Below are positions 1-7,251 of a stretch of 9,517 nt of DNA, in pieces. Source of the DNA: CAMTWB01 sp037441775. Lineage in GTDB: Bacteria > Desulfobacterota > Syntrophia > Syntrophales > CAMTWB01. The stretch lies in assembly GCA_037441775.1 (NCBI GenBank), contig JBBIRO010000065.1, forward strand, positions 1-9,517, written 5' to 3'. How positions within the stretch are numbered: position 1 is the first letter of the stretch; every line of letters begins with the position of its first letter. The position numbers and the translations under genes were made by a program. The notes beneath the pieces are model-generated. The model had not been told where the DNA came from, did no database searches, and worked only from the letters and a program-made list of their open reading frames with translations.

Positions 1-62
1 TCGCGCAACAGGAGCATCTGGGCTTATTAGCAAGCCGTTATAAGTCAAAAGAGGGTATTATT

Positions 63-629
63 ATGAATCAAGGAGCAAGGGTAATGGACGCTGCCGGCGT
101 TGAGCGGTGCGTAAGCAGGATCGCACACGAGATTCTCGAAAGGAATCGCGGCACCATCGACCTGGTGTTGGTCGGCATCAGAACCGGGGGGGTTTTTTTA
201 GCCCGGCGGATTCAGCGAGCAATATTGAAGACTGAAAACGTCAATGTTCCCATGGGCACCCTGGATATAACCCTTTACCGTGACGATCTCCAGACCGGCA
301 AGGGCAAACGGGCCCTGGGCAAAACGGATATCCCCTTTTCTCTGGATGACCGCAAGGTGGTCCTGGTGGATGACGTGCTCTTCACCGGCCGCACTATCCG
401 GGCGGCAATGGACGCCCTGATCGATTTCGGCCGCCCCCGTATGATCCAGTTGGCCGTATTGGTTGACCGCGGCCACCGAGAGCTGCCCATCAGGGCTGAT
501 TTTGTTGGGATGGACCTGCCCTCCGCCCTGTGGGAGGCGGTAACGGTTTACTTCAATGAAAAAGACGGCAAGGATGAGGTGGTAATAAAGGATTCCGAAG
601 AGAACAGAAAATTCAGAATTCAGGAATGA
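63..629 (+). CDS. pyrR: Bifunctional pyrimidine operon regulator / uracil phosphoribosyltransferase PyrR
   Basis: In this family PyrR binds pyr mRNA leaders when UMP is high, causing attenuation, and also converts uracil plus PRPP to UMP. The 188-residue protein aligns over its length with my memory of Bacillus PyrR (about 181 aa). The N-terminus matches (MNQ start, then SRIAHEILERN at 18-28, with Arg19 and His22 of the RNA-binding face), followed by DITLYRDD at 68-75, the PRPP-binding loop VVLVDDVLFTGRT at 99-111, and QLAVLVDRGHRELPIRAD at 129-146. The ATG at 63 has GAGGG seven bases upstream and fits the family N-terminus. A second ATG at 84 also has a good AGGAG but would cut off conserved residues. 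The C-terminal third is less typical: the usual PTS..E segment reads PSALWE at 153-158, and the tail is about 7 residues longer. First gene of a pyrR-pyrB-pyrC operon. The pyrR frame is open back to base 3 of the window, but nothing supports a longer protein. Confidence 0.95.
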   Translation: MNQGARVMDAAGVERCVSRIAHEILERNRGTIDLVLVGIRTGGVFLARRIQRAILKTENVNVPMGTLDITLYRDDLQTGKGKRALGKTDIPFSLDDRKVVLVDDVLFTGRTIRAAMDALIDFGRPRMIQLAVLVDRGHRELPIRADFVGMDLPSALWEAVTVYFNEKDGKDEVVIKDSEENRKFRIQE

Positions 630-669
630 CAACGGGCGAGGTTTTTCGATTTTTTATGTGGGGAAGAAC

Positions 670-1593
670 ATGACTCTAAACAGAAAAGATATTCTTGGAA
701 TGAGGGATATGTCCGTAGATGAGATCAACTTCATTCTGGAAACCGCCGATTCGTTCCTCGAAGTTTCAACAAGGGAGATCAAGAAGGTCCCGACCCTGCG
801 GGGCAAAACCATCATCAACCTTTTTGTCGAGGCCAGTACCCGCACCAGGACCTCCTTCGAAATCGCCGGCAAGAGGTTAAGCGCCGACACGATCAACATC
901 TCCGGATCTTCGAGCAGTATCATCAAGGGGGAAACGCTTCTGGACACCGCAAGAAACCTGGAAGCGATGAATCCCGACCTGATCGTTTTGCGTCACAGCG
1001 CTGCCGGCGCCCCCCATATGTTGGCCCGGCTTATTAAACCCGCGGTGATCAACGCCGGCGACGGCGCCAATGAGCATCCCACTCAAGCGCTTTTGGACAT
1101 CATGACTATCAGGGAGAAAAAAAAGAGGATCGCCGGACTGAAGATCGCCATCGTCGGAGATATCCTCCACAGCCGGGTGGCCCGCTCCAATATCTATGCC
1201 CTGCCCCGAATGGGAGCGGACGTCCACCTGGCCGGGCCGGCCACGATGATGCCCCGGGACATGGGAAAAATGGGGGTTACGGTTCACAGCCGACTGGAGC
1301 CGGCAATCAAAGATGCGGACATTATAATGATGCTCAGGATCCAGTTGGAGCGGCAGGAGCGGAAACTCATCCCCTCGCTGAGGGAATATTCAGCTTATTT
1401 CGGGCTCAATGCGCGGAATATCAAGCTGGCGAAAGAGGATGTCCTGGTCATGCACCCGGGACCAACCAATCGGGGAGTGGAAATAGCGCCCGATATTGCC
1501 GACGGCCCCTATTCCATTATCTTAGACCAGGTAACCAACGGGGTGGCGCTGAGAATGGCGCTTTTGTACCTGCTGACAGGAGGCACAGCATGA
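670..1593 (+). CDS. pyrB: Aspartate carbamoyltransferase catalytic subunit PyrB
   Basis: Condenses carbamoyl phosphate with L-aspartate to give N-carbamoyl-L-aspartate, step 2 of UMP synthesis, in the cytosol. The 307-residue length is normal for the catalytic chain. Active-site motifs are all present: STRTRTSFE at 56-64 (carbamoyl phosphate), the mobile-loop Lys86 in IIKGETLLDTARNL, HPTQALLD at 136-143, HSRVARSN at 167-174, MLRIQLER at 221-228 (aspartate binding) and HPGPTNRG at 262-269. I chose the ATG at 670 because GGGGAAG lies just before it at 660-666. The in-frame GTG at 658 would add four residues (MGKN) but has no suitably placed ribosome site. No regulatory subunit gene (pyrI) follows, so the enzyme may be unregulated by nucleotides or act with PyrC; the latter is inference from other bacteria. 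The stop overlaps the pyrC start (ATGA), implying translational coupling. Confidence 0.96.
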   Translation: MTLNRKDILGMRDMSVDEINFILETADSFLEVSTREIKKVPTLRGKTIINLFVEASTRTRTSFEIAGKRLSADTINISGSSSSIIKGETLLDTARNLEAMNPDLIVLRHSAAGAPHMLARLIKPAVINAGDGANEHPTQALLDIMTIREKKKRIAGLKIAIVGDILHSRVARSNIYALPRMGADVHLAGPATMMPRDMGKMGVTVHSRLEPAIKDADIIMMLRIQLERQERKLIPSLREYSAYFGLNARNIKLAKEDVLVMHPGPTNRGVEIAPDIADGPYSIILDQVTNGVALRMALLYLLTGGTA

Positions 1594-2891
1594 AGCTGTT
1601 ACTTCAAGGTGGAAGGGTTATCGACCCGTCACAGAACATCGATGACAGCCTCGATATCATGATCGTGGACGGCAAGATCGCCGCCGTGGGAAAAGACCTG
1701 GCCGGCAGGTCACTAACCGATGGTACAAGTGCCCTCTTTGACGGCCAAGTAATTGAGGCCCGGTCAAAAATCGTTGTCCCCGGACTAGTTGATATTCACG
1801 TCCATCTGCGTGATCCCGGCTTCGAATACAAGGAAACGATCGCCTCCGGCAGTGCCGCGGCCCTGGCGGGCGGGTTCACCTCCATTGCCTGCATGCCCAA
1901 CACAAAACCTATTAATGACAACCGGGCGGTAACCGAATACATCTTGAGCCGGGCGGCGGAATGCCGTCTCGCCAGGGTTTACCCCATTGCCGCCGTCAGC
2001 CGGGGTAGCGAGGGCGCGGCGATGGCCGAATACGGCGATCTTGCCAACGCCGGAGCAGTAGCCTTTTCCGATGACGGCAAGGCCGTAACCGACAGTTCCC
2101 TTATGCTCTCGGCCGTTGAATATGCCGCGTCTTTTGGCCGGCCGGTGATTTCCCATTGTGAGGATACGTCCCTTTCGGCCGGCACCACCATAAACGAAGG
2201 GTTTACCGCCGCGCAAACAGGCCTCTCGGGTGCCCCCTCAATAGCCGAAGACATCATGGTAGCAAGGGATATTCTGATTGCCGAATACACCGGCAAACAC
2301 ATCCATATCGCACATGTGAGCACCGCCGGAGCGGTCAGACTAATCCGGGAAGCCAAGTCCCGCGGAATCAAGATAACCGCTGAAACAGCGCCTCATTACT
2401 TCACCCTGACCGATGAGGCCCTGCTCGATTTTGACACCGATGCCCGAGTAAATCCTCCCTTGCGCAGCCCAATTGACGTGGAGGCAGTCCAGCTAGGACT
2501 CAGGGATGGCACCATTGACGCGATCGCCTCCGATCACGCGCCACACGGAATTATAGACAAAGAGGTGGAGCTAGAAGCTGCGGCCAGTGGCATATCCGGT
2601 CTGGAAACATCTTTAGCAATCTCCCTAAGGCTGGTAACTGAGGGGATACTGAGTCTAAACCAGTTAATCGCCCTAATGACTTGGCGCCCGGCCCAGATCC
2701 TCAATCTCCCCGCGGGGACCATTAAAACGGGGGCGGCAGCGGATGTGACCCTGATCGACATTAATCGTTTGTGGCAAGTTGATCCGGCTACGTTTTATTC
2801 CCGAGGTAAGAACACCCCCTTTAAGGGCTGGAACTTGACCGGAAAGGCGGTTATGACCATAGTTGATGGGGAAATCAGGTGGAAAGAATAG
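1590..2891 (+). CDS. pyrC: Dihydroorotase, class I (PyrC)
   Basis: Zinc amidohydrolase that cyclises N-carbamoyl-aspartate to dihydroorotate, step 3 of UMP synthesis. The 433 residues fit the class I (Aquifex/Bacillus-like, about 425-430 aa) type rather than the shorter 345-aa E. coli type. The metal-binding and substrate set is complete: DIHVHLRDPGFEYKET at 68-83 (His70, His72), NTKPIND at 104-110, FSDDGKAV at 159-166 (the Asp that replaces the carboxylated lysine in this class), His189 in SHCED, His242 in IAHVSTAG, TAPHYFTLTDE at 266-276, VNPPLRS at 287-293 and SDHAPH at 314-319 with catalytic Asp315. A stretch at about 36-55 in the N-terminal beta domain is a little longer than usual, and the segment after SDHAPH lacks the common F..AP wording before GISGLET; neither affects the active site. 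The start codon lies inside the pyrB stop (ATGA). Confidence 0.96.
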   Translation: MKLLLQGGRVIDPSQNIDDSLDIMIVDGKIAAVGKDLAGRSLTDGTSALFDGQVIEARSKIVVPGLVDIHVHLRDPGFEYKETIASGSAAALAGGFTSIACMPNTKPINDNRAVTEYILSRAAECRLARVYPIAAVSRGSEGAAMAEYGDLANAGAVAFSDDGKAVTDSSLMLSAVEYAASFGRPVISHCEDTSLSAGTTINEGFTAAQTGLSGAPSIAEDIMVARDILIAEYTGKHIHIAHVSTAGAVRLIREAKSRGIKITAETAPHYFTLTDEALLDFDTDARVNPPLRSPIDVEAVQLGLRDGTIDAIASDHAPHGIIDKEVELEAAASGISGLETSLAISLRLVTEGILSLNQLIALMTWRPAQILNLPAGTIKTGAAADVTLIDINRLWQVDPATFYSRGKNTPFKGWNLTGKAVMTIVDGEIRWKE

Positions 2892-2952
2892 CGCCTGCTT
2901 TCTCAATCCCGGATTCGGACGCTAACGTTTTTTAACAAAACACAGGCAGTTC

Positions 2953-4305
2953 ATGAAACATCATGTCAGCGAACATCTATATCAACTGAAACAATGGATA
3001 GCTGAGAGTCGGGAGTTCGACATCATTGATCTCTTCAGCAGGATCCATTCATCAGATATAGCCGAACTTATTGATCTGCTTGATGAAGACGAAAAGATAC
3101 ATCTGTTTTCCCTCCTCGATGTGGAAACTGCCTCGGAAGTCATTCTGGAGATCAGCGACATCTCTCGGGAGCAGATTCTAGAAGAAATCTCCGACGAAAA
3201 GCTCACTGAGATTGTAGATGAGATGGATTCGGACGACGCGGCGGACATCATCGCCGAATTGCCCGAAGAGCAGGCACAAACCGTCCTCCATGGCATAGAG
3301 CAGGATGATGTTGAGGATGTAAAAAAACTCCTCAAGTACGCCGAAGACACTGCCGGCGGCATCATGCAGTCCGAACTGGTGGCGGTTCAAGACGATGCGC
3401 TGGTACGAGACGCCGTCCAGTCAGTCATTAAAATCTCTGAGGATAACGACAACATCTATGATGTCTTCGTCGTTGACAATGAGAATCGGCTTATCGGCTC
3501 TGTCCCGCTGCAAAAACTGATCACCTCCAAAAGGACGAGTCCAATCATAGAGGCAATCGACCGGGATATTCCCAGTGTAACCGTGGATGTCGATCAGGAG
3601 CAGGTTGCGCTTACCTTCAAGAAGTATGACCTCCTTTCCCTGCCGGTAGTGGACCAGGAAAACAGGCTCCTGGGCCGGATAACCATCGACGATGTCGTGG
3701 ACGTCATGGAAGAGGAAACATCCGAGGATATATACCGGATTGCCGGAGTCAGCGAAGATGACAGCATCCTGGGCCGACCCTTTGATTCCATAAAGAAGCG
3801 GCTTCCCTGGTTGTATCTGAACCTGATGACGGCCGCTATTGCCGCTTCGGTGATCGCCTATTTTGAAGATACCATAAAAATAGCGGTCGCAATCGTTGTT
3901 TTCATGCCGATGATTGCCGGGCTGGGCGGTAACGCCGGCGGACAGACTCTGGCCCTGGTGGTCAGAGGCCTGGCCTTAGGCGAAATATCCGTTCAAAACG
4001 CCCGCAAGGTTTTTTTGAAGCAGAGTTTTGTGGGGTTGATGAACGGAATGGCGGTGGGTCTGGTAATCGGTCTTCTCGGTTATTTCTGGAAAGGAATTCC
4101 CATGCTCGGGTTGGTAATTTTTATGGCTATGACCATAAATATTCTCCTTGGGACATTTGCCGGAACTCTTATCCCCTTCACACTAAAATGGCTGAAACTG
4201 GATCCGGCGCTTGGTTCCAACATCTTCATCACCGGCCTCACCGACACCGTAGGTTTTCTCGCGTTTCTGGGGCTGGCCAGCCTCTTCATTAAACTTCTTT
4301 TATGA
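2953..4305 (+). CDS. mgtE: Magnesium transporter MgtE
   Basis: Mg2+-selective inner-membrane channel gated by cytosolic Mg2+. The 450-residue protein shows the standard layout: an acidic helical MgtE N domain (about 25-125, repeated units such as SDDAADIIAELPEEQ), a CBS pair (about 138-255, with AEDTAGGIMQSELV at 130-143 opening the first and LLSLPVVDQENRLLGRITIDDVVD inside the second), the plug helix (about 256-285) and five membrane segments from about 288 to the C-terminus. The pore signature MPMIAGLGGNAGGQT is at 318-332, and the Mg2+-coordinating Asp of the last helix is Asp431 in GLTDTVGF. There is only a weak ribosome site (CAGGCAG before ATG 2953). The gene starts 61 bp after pyrC with no clear terminator between them, so read-through from the pyr genes is possible. 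Its stop overlaps the recO start (ATGA). Confidence 0.95.
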   Translation: MKHHVSEHLYQLKQWIAESREFDIIDLFSRIHSSDIAELIDLLDEDEKIHLFSLLDVETASEVILEISDISREQILEEISDEKLTEIVDEMDSDDAADIIAELPEEQAQTVLHGIEQDDVEDVKKLLKYAEDTAGGIMQSELVAVQDDALVRDAVQSVIKISEDNDNIYDVFVVDNENRLIGSVPLQKLITSKRTSPIIEAIDRDIPSVTVDVDQEQVALTFKKYDLLSLPVVDQENRLLGRITIDDVVDVMEEETSEDIYRIAGVSEDDSILGRPFDSIKKRLPWLYLNLMTAAIAASVIAYFEDTIKIAVAIVVFMPMIAGLGGNAGGQTLALVVRGLALGEISVQNARKVFLKQSFVGLMNGMAVGLVIGLLGYFWKGIPMLGLVIFMAMTINILLGTFAGTLIPFTLKWLKLDPALGSNIFITGLTDTVGFLAFLGLASLFIKLLL

Positions 4306-5081
4306 TCGCAAGAGAGCAACTGCAGGCCCAAGCTTTTGTCCTGCGCCTGCTGGATTACGGTGAATCAGACCTGATCATCACCTTCTACTGCCGAGAATAT
4401 GGCAAGATAAAGGGGATTGCCAAGGGGGCGAGACGCAGCCGCAAAAGGTTCGCCAATACCCTGGATCTGTTCTCCTTAAGTAGGATTTATTTTTCCCGCC
4501 GCGATCCGGGAGGCCTGTCCCTGATTGAAGATAGCGTCATTATAAATCATCTCGGAAACATCAGAAATGTCCTCGAAAATACTCTCCTGGCCTCCTATAT
4601 GGTTGAACTGGTCGATCATTTCACCATCGAGGGGAAGAGCAATCCCGCCATCTATGACCTTCTGGAAAATTATCTGGGCGCGCTCAACCGTGGTTTTCAG
4701 AACCGCGGACTTATCCACTTTTTCGAGTTAGGTCTCCTTACGGCGAGCGGCTATGAACCGGTGCTTGATCAGTGCGTGCAATGCCGCAAGCCCATTCATC
4801 CGGAAGGAAACTATCACTTTTCGCCGCAAGACGGGGGAATCCGCTGCCTAAGCTGCCTTACGCCTTCCTCCGCTTCCCTTGCCATCTCCTTGGGCACCAT
4901 CAGGTCATTATTGTACGGAAGAAACCAACAACTCGAGAAACTCGAGCGGATCATTATTTCCGAACGCTCAGCACGGGAATCCCGCCTGCTGTTGTCCATG
5001 ATGATCGAACATATCGTGGGCCGAAAGACCAAGTCCTACCGGGTGTTGTGTGATGTAATCGGATTCGCTAGGGATGCTTGA
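4302..5081 (+). CDS. recO: DNA repair protein RecO
   Basis: Recombination mediator that, with RecR, displaces SSB and loads RecA onto gapped single-stranded DNA, and anneals complementary strands. The 259-residue length is normal. The N-terminal OB-fold is seen in AFVLRLLDYGESDLIITFYCREYGKIKG-like sequence at about 11-38, followed by the basic GIAKGARRSRKRF at 38-50, a typical DNA-binding stretch. The central helical domain carries a four-cysteine zinc site (Cys158, Cys161, Cys182, Cys185). The C-terminus HIVGRKTKSYRVL at 237-249 matches the conserved family ending (G.plkSr..l). The ATG sits in the mgtE stop (ATGA), so translation is probably coupled to mgtE; no separate ribosome site stands out. 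Recognised from family features; the assignment is firm although RecO sequences diverge widely. Confidence 0.93.
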   Translation: MIAREQLQAQAFVLRLLDYGESDLIITFYCREYGKIKGIAKGARRSRKRFANTLDLFSLSRIYFSRRDPGGLSLIEDSVIINHLGNIRNVLENTLLASYMVELVDHFTIEGKSNPAIYDLLENYLGALNRGFQNRGLIHFFELGLLTASGYEPVLDQCVQCRKPIHPEGNYHFSPQDGGIRCLSCLTPSSASLAISLGTIRSLLYGRNQQLEKLERIIISERSARESRLLLSMMIEHIVGRKTKSYRVLCDVIGFARDA

Positions 5082-5110
5082 ATTTTCGATAGGGAGTGGA
5101 GACAATGTGC

Positions 5111-5150
5111 TGCCCTCTCCCCCTTGGGGGAGAGTTTAGAGCGAGGGTCA
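5111..5150. repeat. REP-like palindromic repeat at the end of the recO unit
   Basis: The perfect inverted repeat CTCTCCCCC-TT-GGGGGAGAG at 5115-5134 is followed by TTTAGAGCGAGGGTCA. The palindrome plus its GAGGGT-rich right flank resembles a family of dispersed 'CCCTCTCCC...GGGAGAGGGTTAGGGTGAGGG' sequences that I recall from intergenic regions of many bacterial genomes; that resemblance is from memory. It lies between the converging recO (+) and acetyltransferase (-) genes, so as RNA it would form a very stable hairpin. The T-run after it on the + strand is short (TTT), so it would be a weak intrinsic terminator for recO and weaker still on the minus strand. Confidence 0.6.
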
Positions 5151-5167
5151 TTTCTATAAGAACAGCT

Positions 5168-5611
5168 TTAGTCAAGCAGTTGCTTGTGGAGGTTGATAAA
5201 ATTGCTCCGGTCAAAGCCCAGGGTCTTGAAAAATGACAGCAGATCCGTGGAATCCCAGCGAACTGATGTGTAGACATCGTTGATACCCGCCCGTCGGTAG
5301 TAGGCAAGGATTTCTGTGGCAAGTTTGTTGCCGATACCCCGTCCCATATAGCTGGGGCTTACTCCCAGCATGGCAATCCAGGCGCTTTTTGTCAGGCCGA
5401 AACTTCCCGGAAGGATGAGACTTATCATATAGCCAACCACCTTTTCGTCCGCGATGGCAACAAAACTGGGCGGATCTTCCCGAACCGCCTGCTCATGGAT
5501 CAATTTCCTGATATCATCCCCGGCAACCATACCTGTTATGGCATGGTATATTTTGGCAATCTCACCGGCATCAGCAACTGTTAATGGTCGTATCGAGACA
5601 TTTAGTTTCAT
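5168..5611 (-). CDS. GNAT-family N-acetyltransferase
   Basis: Predicted cytosolic acetyl-CoA-dependent N-acetyltransferase; the substrate is unknown. From the ATG at 5611 it has 147 residues, a single GNAT domain. The beginning IRPLTVADAGEIAKIYH at 7-23 is the usual first strand and helix. FVAIADEKVVGYM at 50-62 is the central hairpin. The acetyl-CoA pyrophosphate loop is LGVSPSYMGRGIGNKL at 82-97 (V.P...GRGIG). SVRWDSTDLLSFFKTLGF at 116-133 is the RimI-like C-terminal half with an N..a..ly.k.GF-type ending. I prefer the ATG at 5611, which has AGGG eight bases upstream. A TTG at 5632 would add seven residues and overlap the stop of the upstream small gene (TTGA). It is downstream of the DUF2080 gene on the same strand and very probably co-transcribed with it. 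The family is certain, the function is not. Confidence 0.85.
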   Translation of the reverse strand: MKLNVSIRPLTVADAGEIAKIYHAITGMVAGDDIRKLIHEQAVREDPPSFVAIADEKVVGYMISLILPGSFGLTKSAWIAMLGVSPSYMGRGIGNKLATEILAYYRRAGINDVYTSVRWDSTDLLSFFKTLGFDRSNFINLHKQLLD

Positions 5612-5628
5612 CCTGTTTGCCCTATTGA

Positions 5629-5811
5629 TCAATCAATCCTGATAATCTTTACCTGATGGCCCACCCAGTCTGGGGGCAGGTAGATCCGTCCACTGTTGCC
5701 GCTGAGCTTGACCTCTTTTTCGATCATCTCCTCGCCATAGACGATAAATTTCACCTTGTCGATTTGCTTACCAAGGTCATCGTCCCAGTGTGTTATCTTC
5801 TCGTCAGTCAC
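5629..5811 (-). CDS. DUF2080 family, 'transposase-associated' small protein
   Basis: A 60-residue protein of unknown function. The segment at about 33-60, with key sequence VKLSGNSGRIYLPPDWVG and then a basic VKIIRID end, closely matches my recollection of the DUF2080 / putative transposon-encoded family (COG3466), found mainly in archaea next to IS605-type genes. The GNSGRIYLP core also recalls the swapped-hairpin (AbrB/MazE-like) DNA-binding fold, which is inference. The start is GTG at 5811 with AGAGGA nine bases upstream. The acidic first 18 residues (DEKITHWDDDLGKQ) look like an extra N-terminal extension. Its stop is 17 bases before the ATG of the downstream acetyltransferase gene. No transposase gene is in the window, so it may be a leftover of a lost element or a domesticated regulator. 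Confidence 0.75.
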   Translation of the reverse strand: MTDEKITHWDDDLGKQIDKVKFIVYGEEMIEKEVKLSGNSGRIYLPPDWVGHQVKIIRID

Positions 5812-5860
5812 TTAGTGTTTTCCTCTTAATGTAAAGATGAGTACAGGATCATGTAAGCCA

Positions 5861-5936
5861 ACTAGGGGCAACTAACCCCGACGGAGCAGCTCCCTGGGGG
5901 CGTGACGTTGACCGCTCAGTATAATGAACGGGGTTA
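5861..5936. other. Structured non-coding segment upstream of the DUF2080 gene
   Basis: Within the 135-bp gap between dctM and DUF2080 several nested inverted repeats occur. An 8-bp perfect pair TAACCCCG (5873-5880) / CGGGGTTA (5929-5936) encloses 48 bases. Inside these, CCCC (5876-5879) can pair instead with the G-run at 5896-5900, around the perfect palindrome GGAGCAGCTCC (5883-5893). GGGG at 5865-5868 offers another partner for the same CCCC. The competing pairings suggest a structured RNA or an element end. It could be a relict of an IS200/IS605-like right end or guide RNA, a terminator-like structure after dctM (no T-run follows on either strand), or an operator. I see no coding sequence here. 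Confidence 0.4.
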
Positions 5937-5946
5937 CACGCAGGCC

Positions 5947-7251
5947 CTATTTAACAAAACTGGGCAAAAAAAGCGCAACCTGAGGGAAAAGCAGCAGTAT
6001 GAGACAACAGGCCCACAGGGCTATCAGGTAAGGCCACACCCCATTAAAAATCTTCATTACCGGCACATCCTTGGCAATGGCGTACACGACGTAAACATTG
6101 GCGCCCACTGGTGGTGTTAGCACACCCATCCCCAGGGCCAGTGTCATAATAACCCCGAACCATATCCCATCGAAGCCTAGTTTCATTGCCGCCGGATAAA
6201 AAATTGGTATTGTCAGCAAAATCATTGCCAAAGCGTCAACAAAGCAGCCCATTATCATGAGGATGATAAGAATGCCGACCATAATAAGAAGGGGATGCAT
6301 TGGAAGTGCCACTACCCAATTTGCAACAATCATGGGTAGGCGGGTCAGACCAAGAAACTCCCCGTAGATGGCTGCTGCGGCCACCAGCAACATGACCATG
6401 GTCGATGTCCGGACTGTGTGTTTCAGGGAGTCCACAAAGCCCTTCCAGGTGAGCGCCCGCCTGGCAAGCACTACCAGCAGCGTGGCGAAACAGCCAACTG
6501 AGCCGGCCTCCGTTCCAGTGAATAAACCGCTCAGCAGCCCACCGATAACCGCCGCAAAGATGATTATGACCTCGATCCCCCCCTTAGCCAACGCCCACAT
6601 CCTTTCTTTCCATGGAAAAGACGGACCGGGAGGAGCCTTTTCCGGATTCCGGGCTACCACAGTGTAAGTGGCGATAGTGAAAAGCGCCGCCAGAAGAATG
6701 CCGGGGATAATACCGGCCACGAAAAGCTTAGCCACGCTTTCCGCCGTGATACTGGCATAGACAATGAAGATCACGCTCGGCGGAATCAGCACCCCCAGGA
6801 TACCAGAGGCCGCGATATTAGCTGTGGCCAGAGAAACATCGTAACCTCGTTTTCTCATCTCGGGTAAAGCCAGGGTAGCGAAGGTCGCCGACGTAGCCGT
6901 CGTAGAACCACAGATAGCGCCGAAAGCGGCGCATGCCATGGTGGTCGCTATGGCCAGGCCACCCTTCAGCCGGCCCACAAGTTTGTATGCGGCTTCGTAC
7001 AGATGCTCACTGATGCCCGAGTGGAAGCCGATGAAGCCCATCCAGGTGAAAAGAGGAATAACCACCAGTGCGTAGTTGGCAAATGTCCCGTATACAATAG
7101 AGGGCGCCATGCCCAATGCGGCGTCCATGCCCTTAATGTAGGCAATGCCACCCATGCCTAGCGCCAGCATCACAAAAGTCACCGGCAAGCGCATGGCAAG
7201 AAGCACAATCATGATGATGATGGATATGACACCTACCAGTTCACGCTCCAT
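5947..7251 (-). CDS. dctM: TRAP transporter large permease subunit DctM
   Basis: Large membrane subunit of a tripartite, Na+-gradient-driven solute importer. It forms the transport path and works with DctQ and the periplasmic DctP. From the ATG at 7251 it has 434 residues, normal for the family, and is hydrophobic throughout with about 12 membrane segments. Family signatures include FGAICGSTTATSATFATLALPE-type sequence at about 108-130, ASGILGVLIPPSVIFIVY at about 147-164, GLFTGTEAGSVG in the middle, and TPPVGANVYVVYAIAKDVP near the C-terminus. The ATG is preceded by AGGAG with good spacing. A TTG at 7275 in the same frame would add eight residues but lacks such a site. The gene overlaps the end of dctQ by 11 bp, so the two are translationally linked. 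Last gene of the dctPQM unit; substrate not deducible. Confidence 0.95.
   Translation of the reverse strand: MERELVGVISIIIMIVLLAMRLPVTFVMLALGMGGIAYIKGMDAALGMAPSIVYGTFANYALVVIPLFTWMGFIGFHSGISEHLYEAAYKLVGRLKGGLAIATTMACAAFGAICGSTTATSATFATLALPEMRKRGYDVSLATANIAASGILGVLIPPSVIFIVYASITAESVAKLFVAGIIPGILLAALFTIATYTVVARNPEKAPPGPSFPWKERMWALAKGGIEVIIIFAAVIGGLLSGLFTGTEAGSVGCFATLLVVLARRALTWKGFVDSLKHTVRTSTMVMLLVAAAAIYGEFLGLTRLPMIVANWVVALPMHPLLIMVGILIILMIMGCFVDALAMILLTIPIFYPAAMKLGFDGIWFGVIMTLALGMGVLTPPVGANVYVVYAIAKDVPVMKIFNGVWPYLIALWACCLILLLFPQVALFLPSFVK

Noticed and set aside
21..36. Hairpin GGCTT-ATTAGC-AAGCC before pyrR considered as terminator or PyrR-binding site
   Set aside because: The stem is only 5 bp, no T-run follows, and the loop lacks the conserved PyrR-recognition sequence; the real leader is probably upstream of the window.
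198..632. 144-codon minus-strand frame opposite pyrR
   Set aside because: Shadow of the strongly conserved pyrR coding sequence; no recognisable motif.
2892..2952. Possible terminator between pyrC and mgtE
   Set aside because: There is a TTTTTT run near 2928-2933 but no adequate stem before it; the GCCTG/CAGGC pair is short and 45 bases apart.
5902..6120. 72-codon + strand frame spanning the structured segment and the end of dctM
   Set aside because: It runs antisense into dctM, has no ribosome site, and its sequence is not protein-like.
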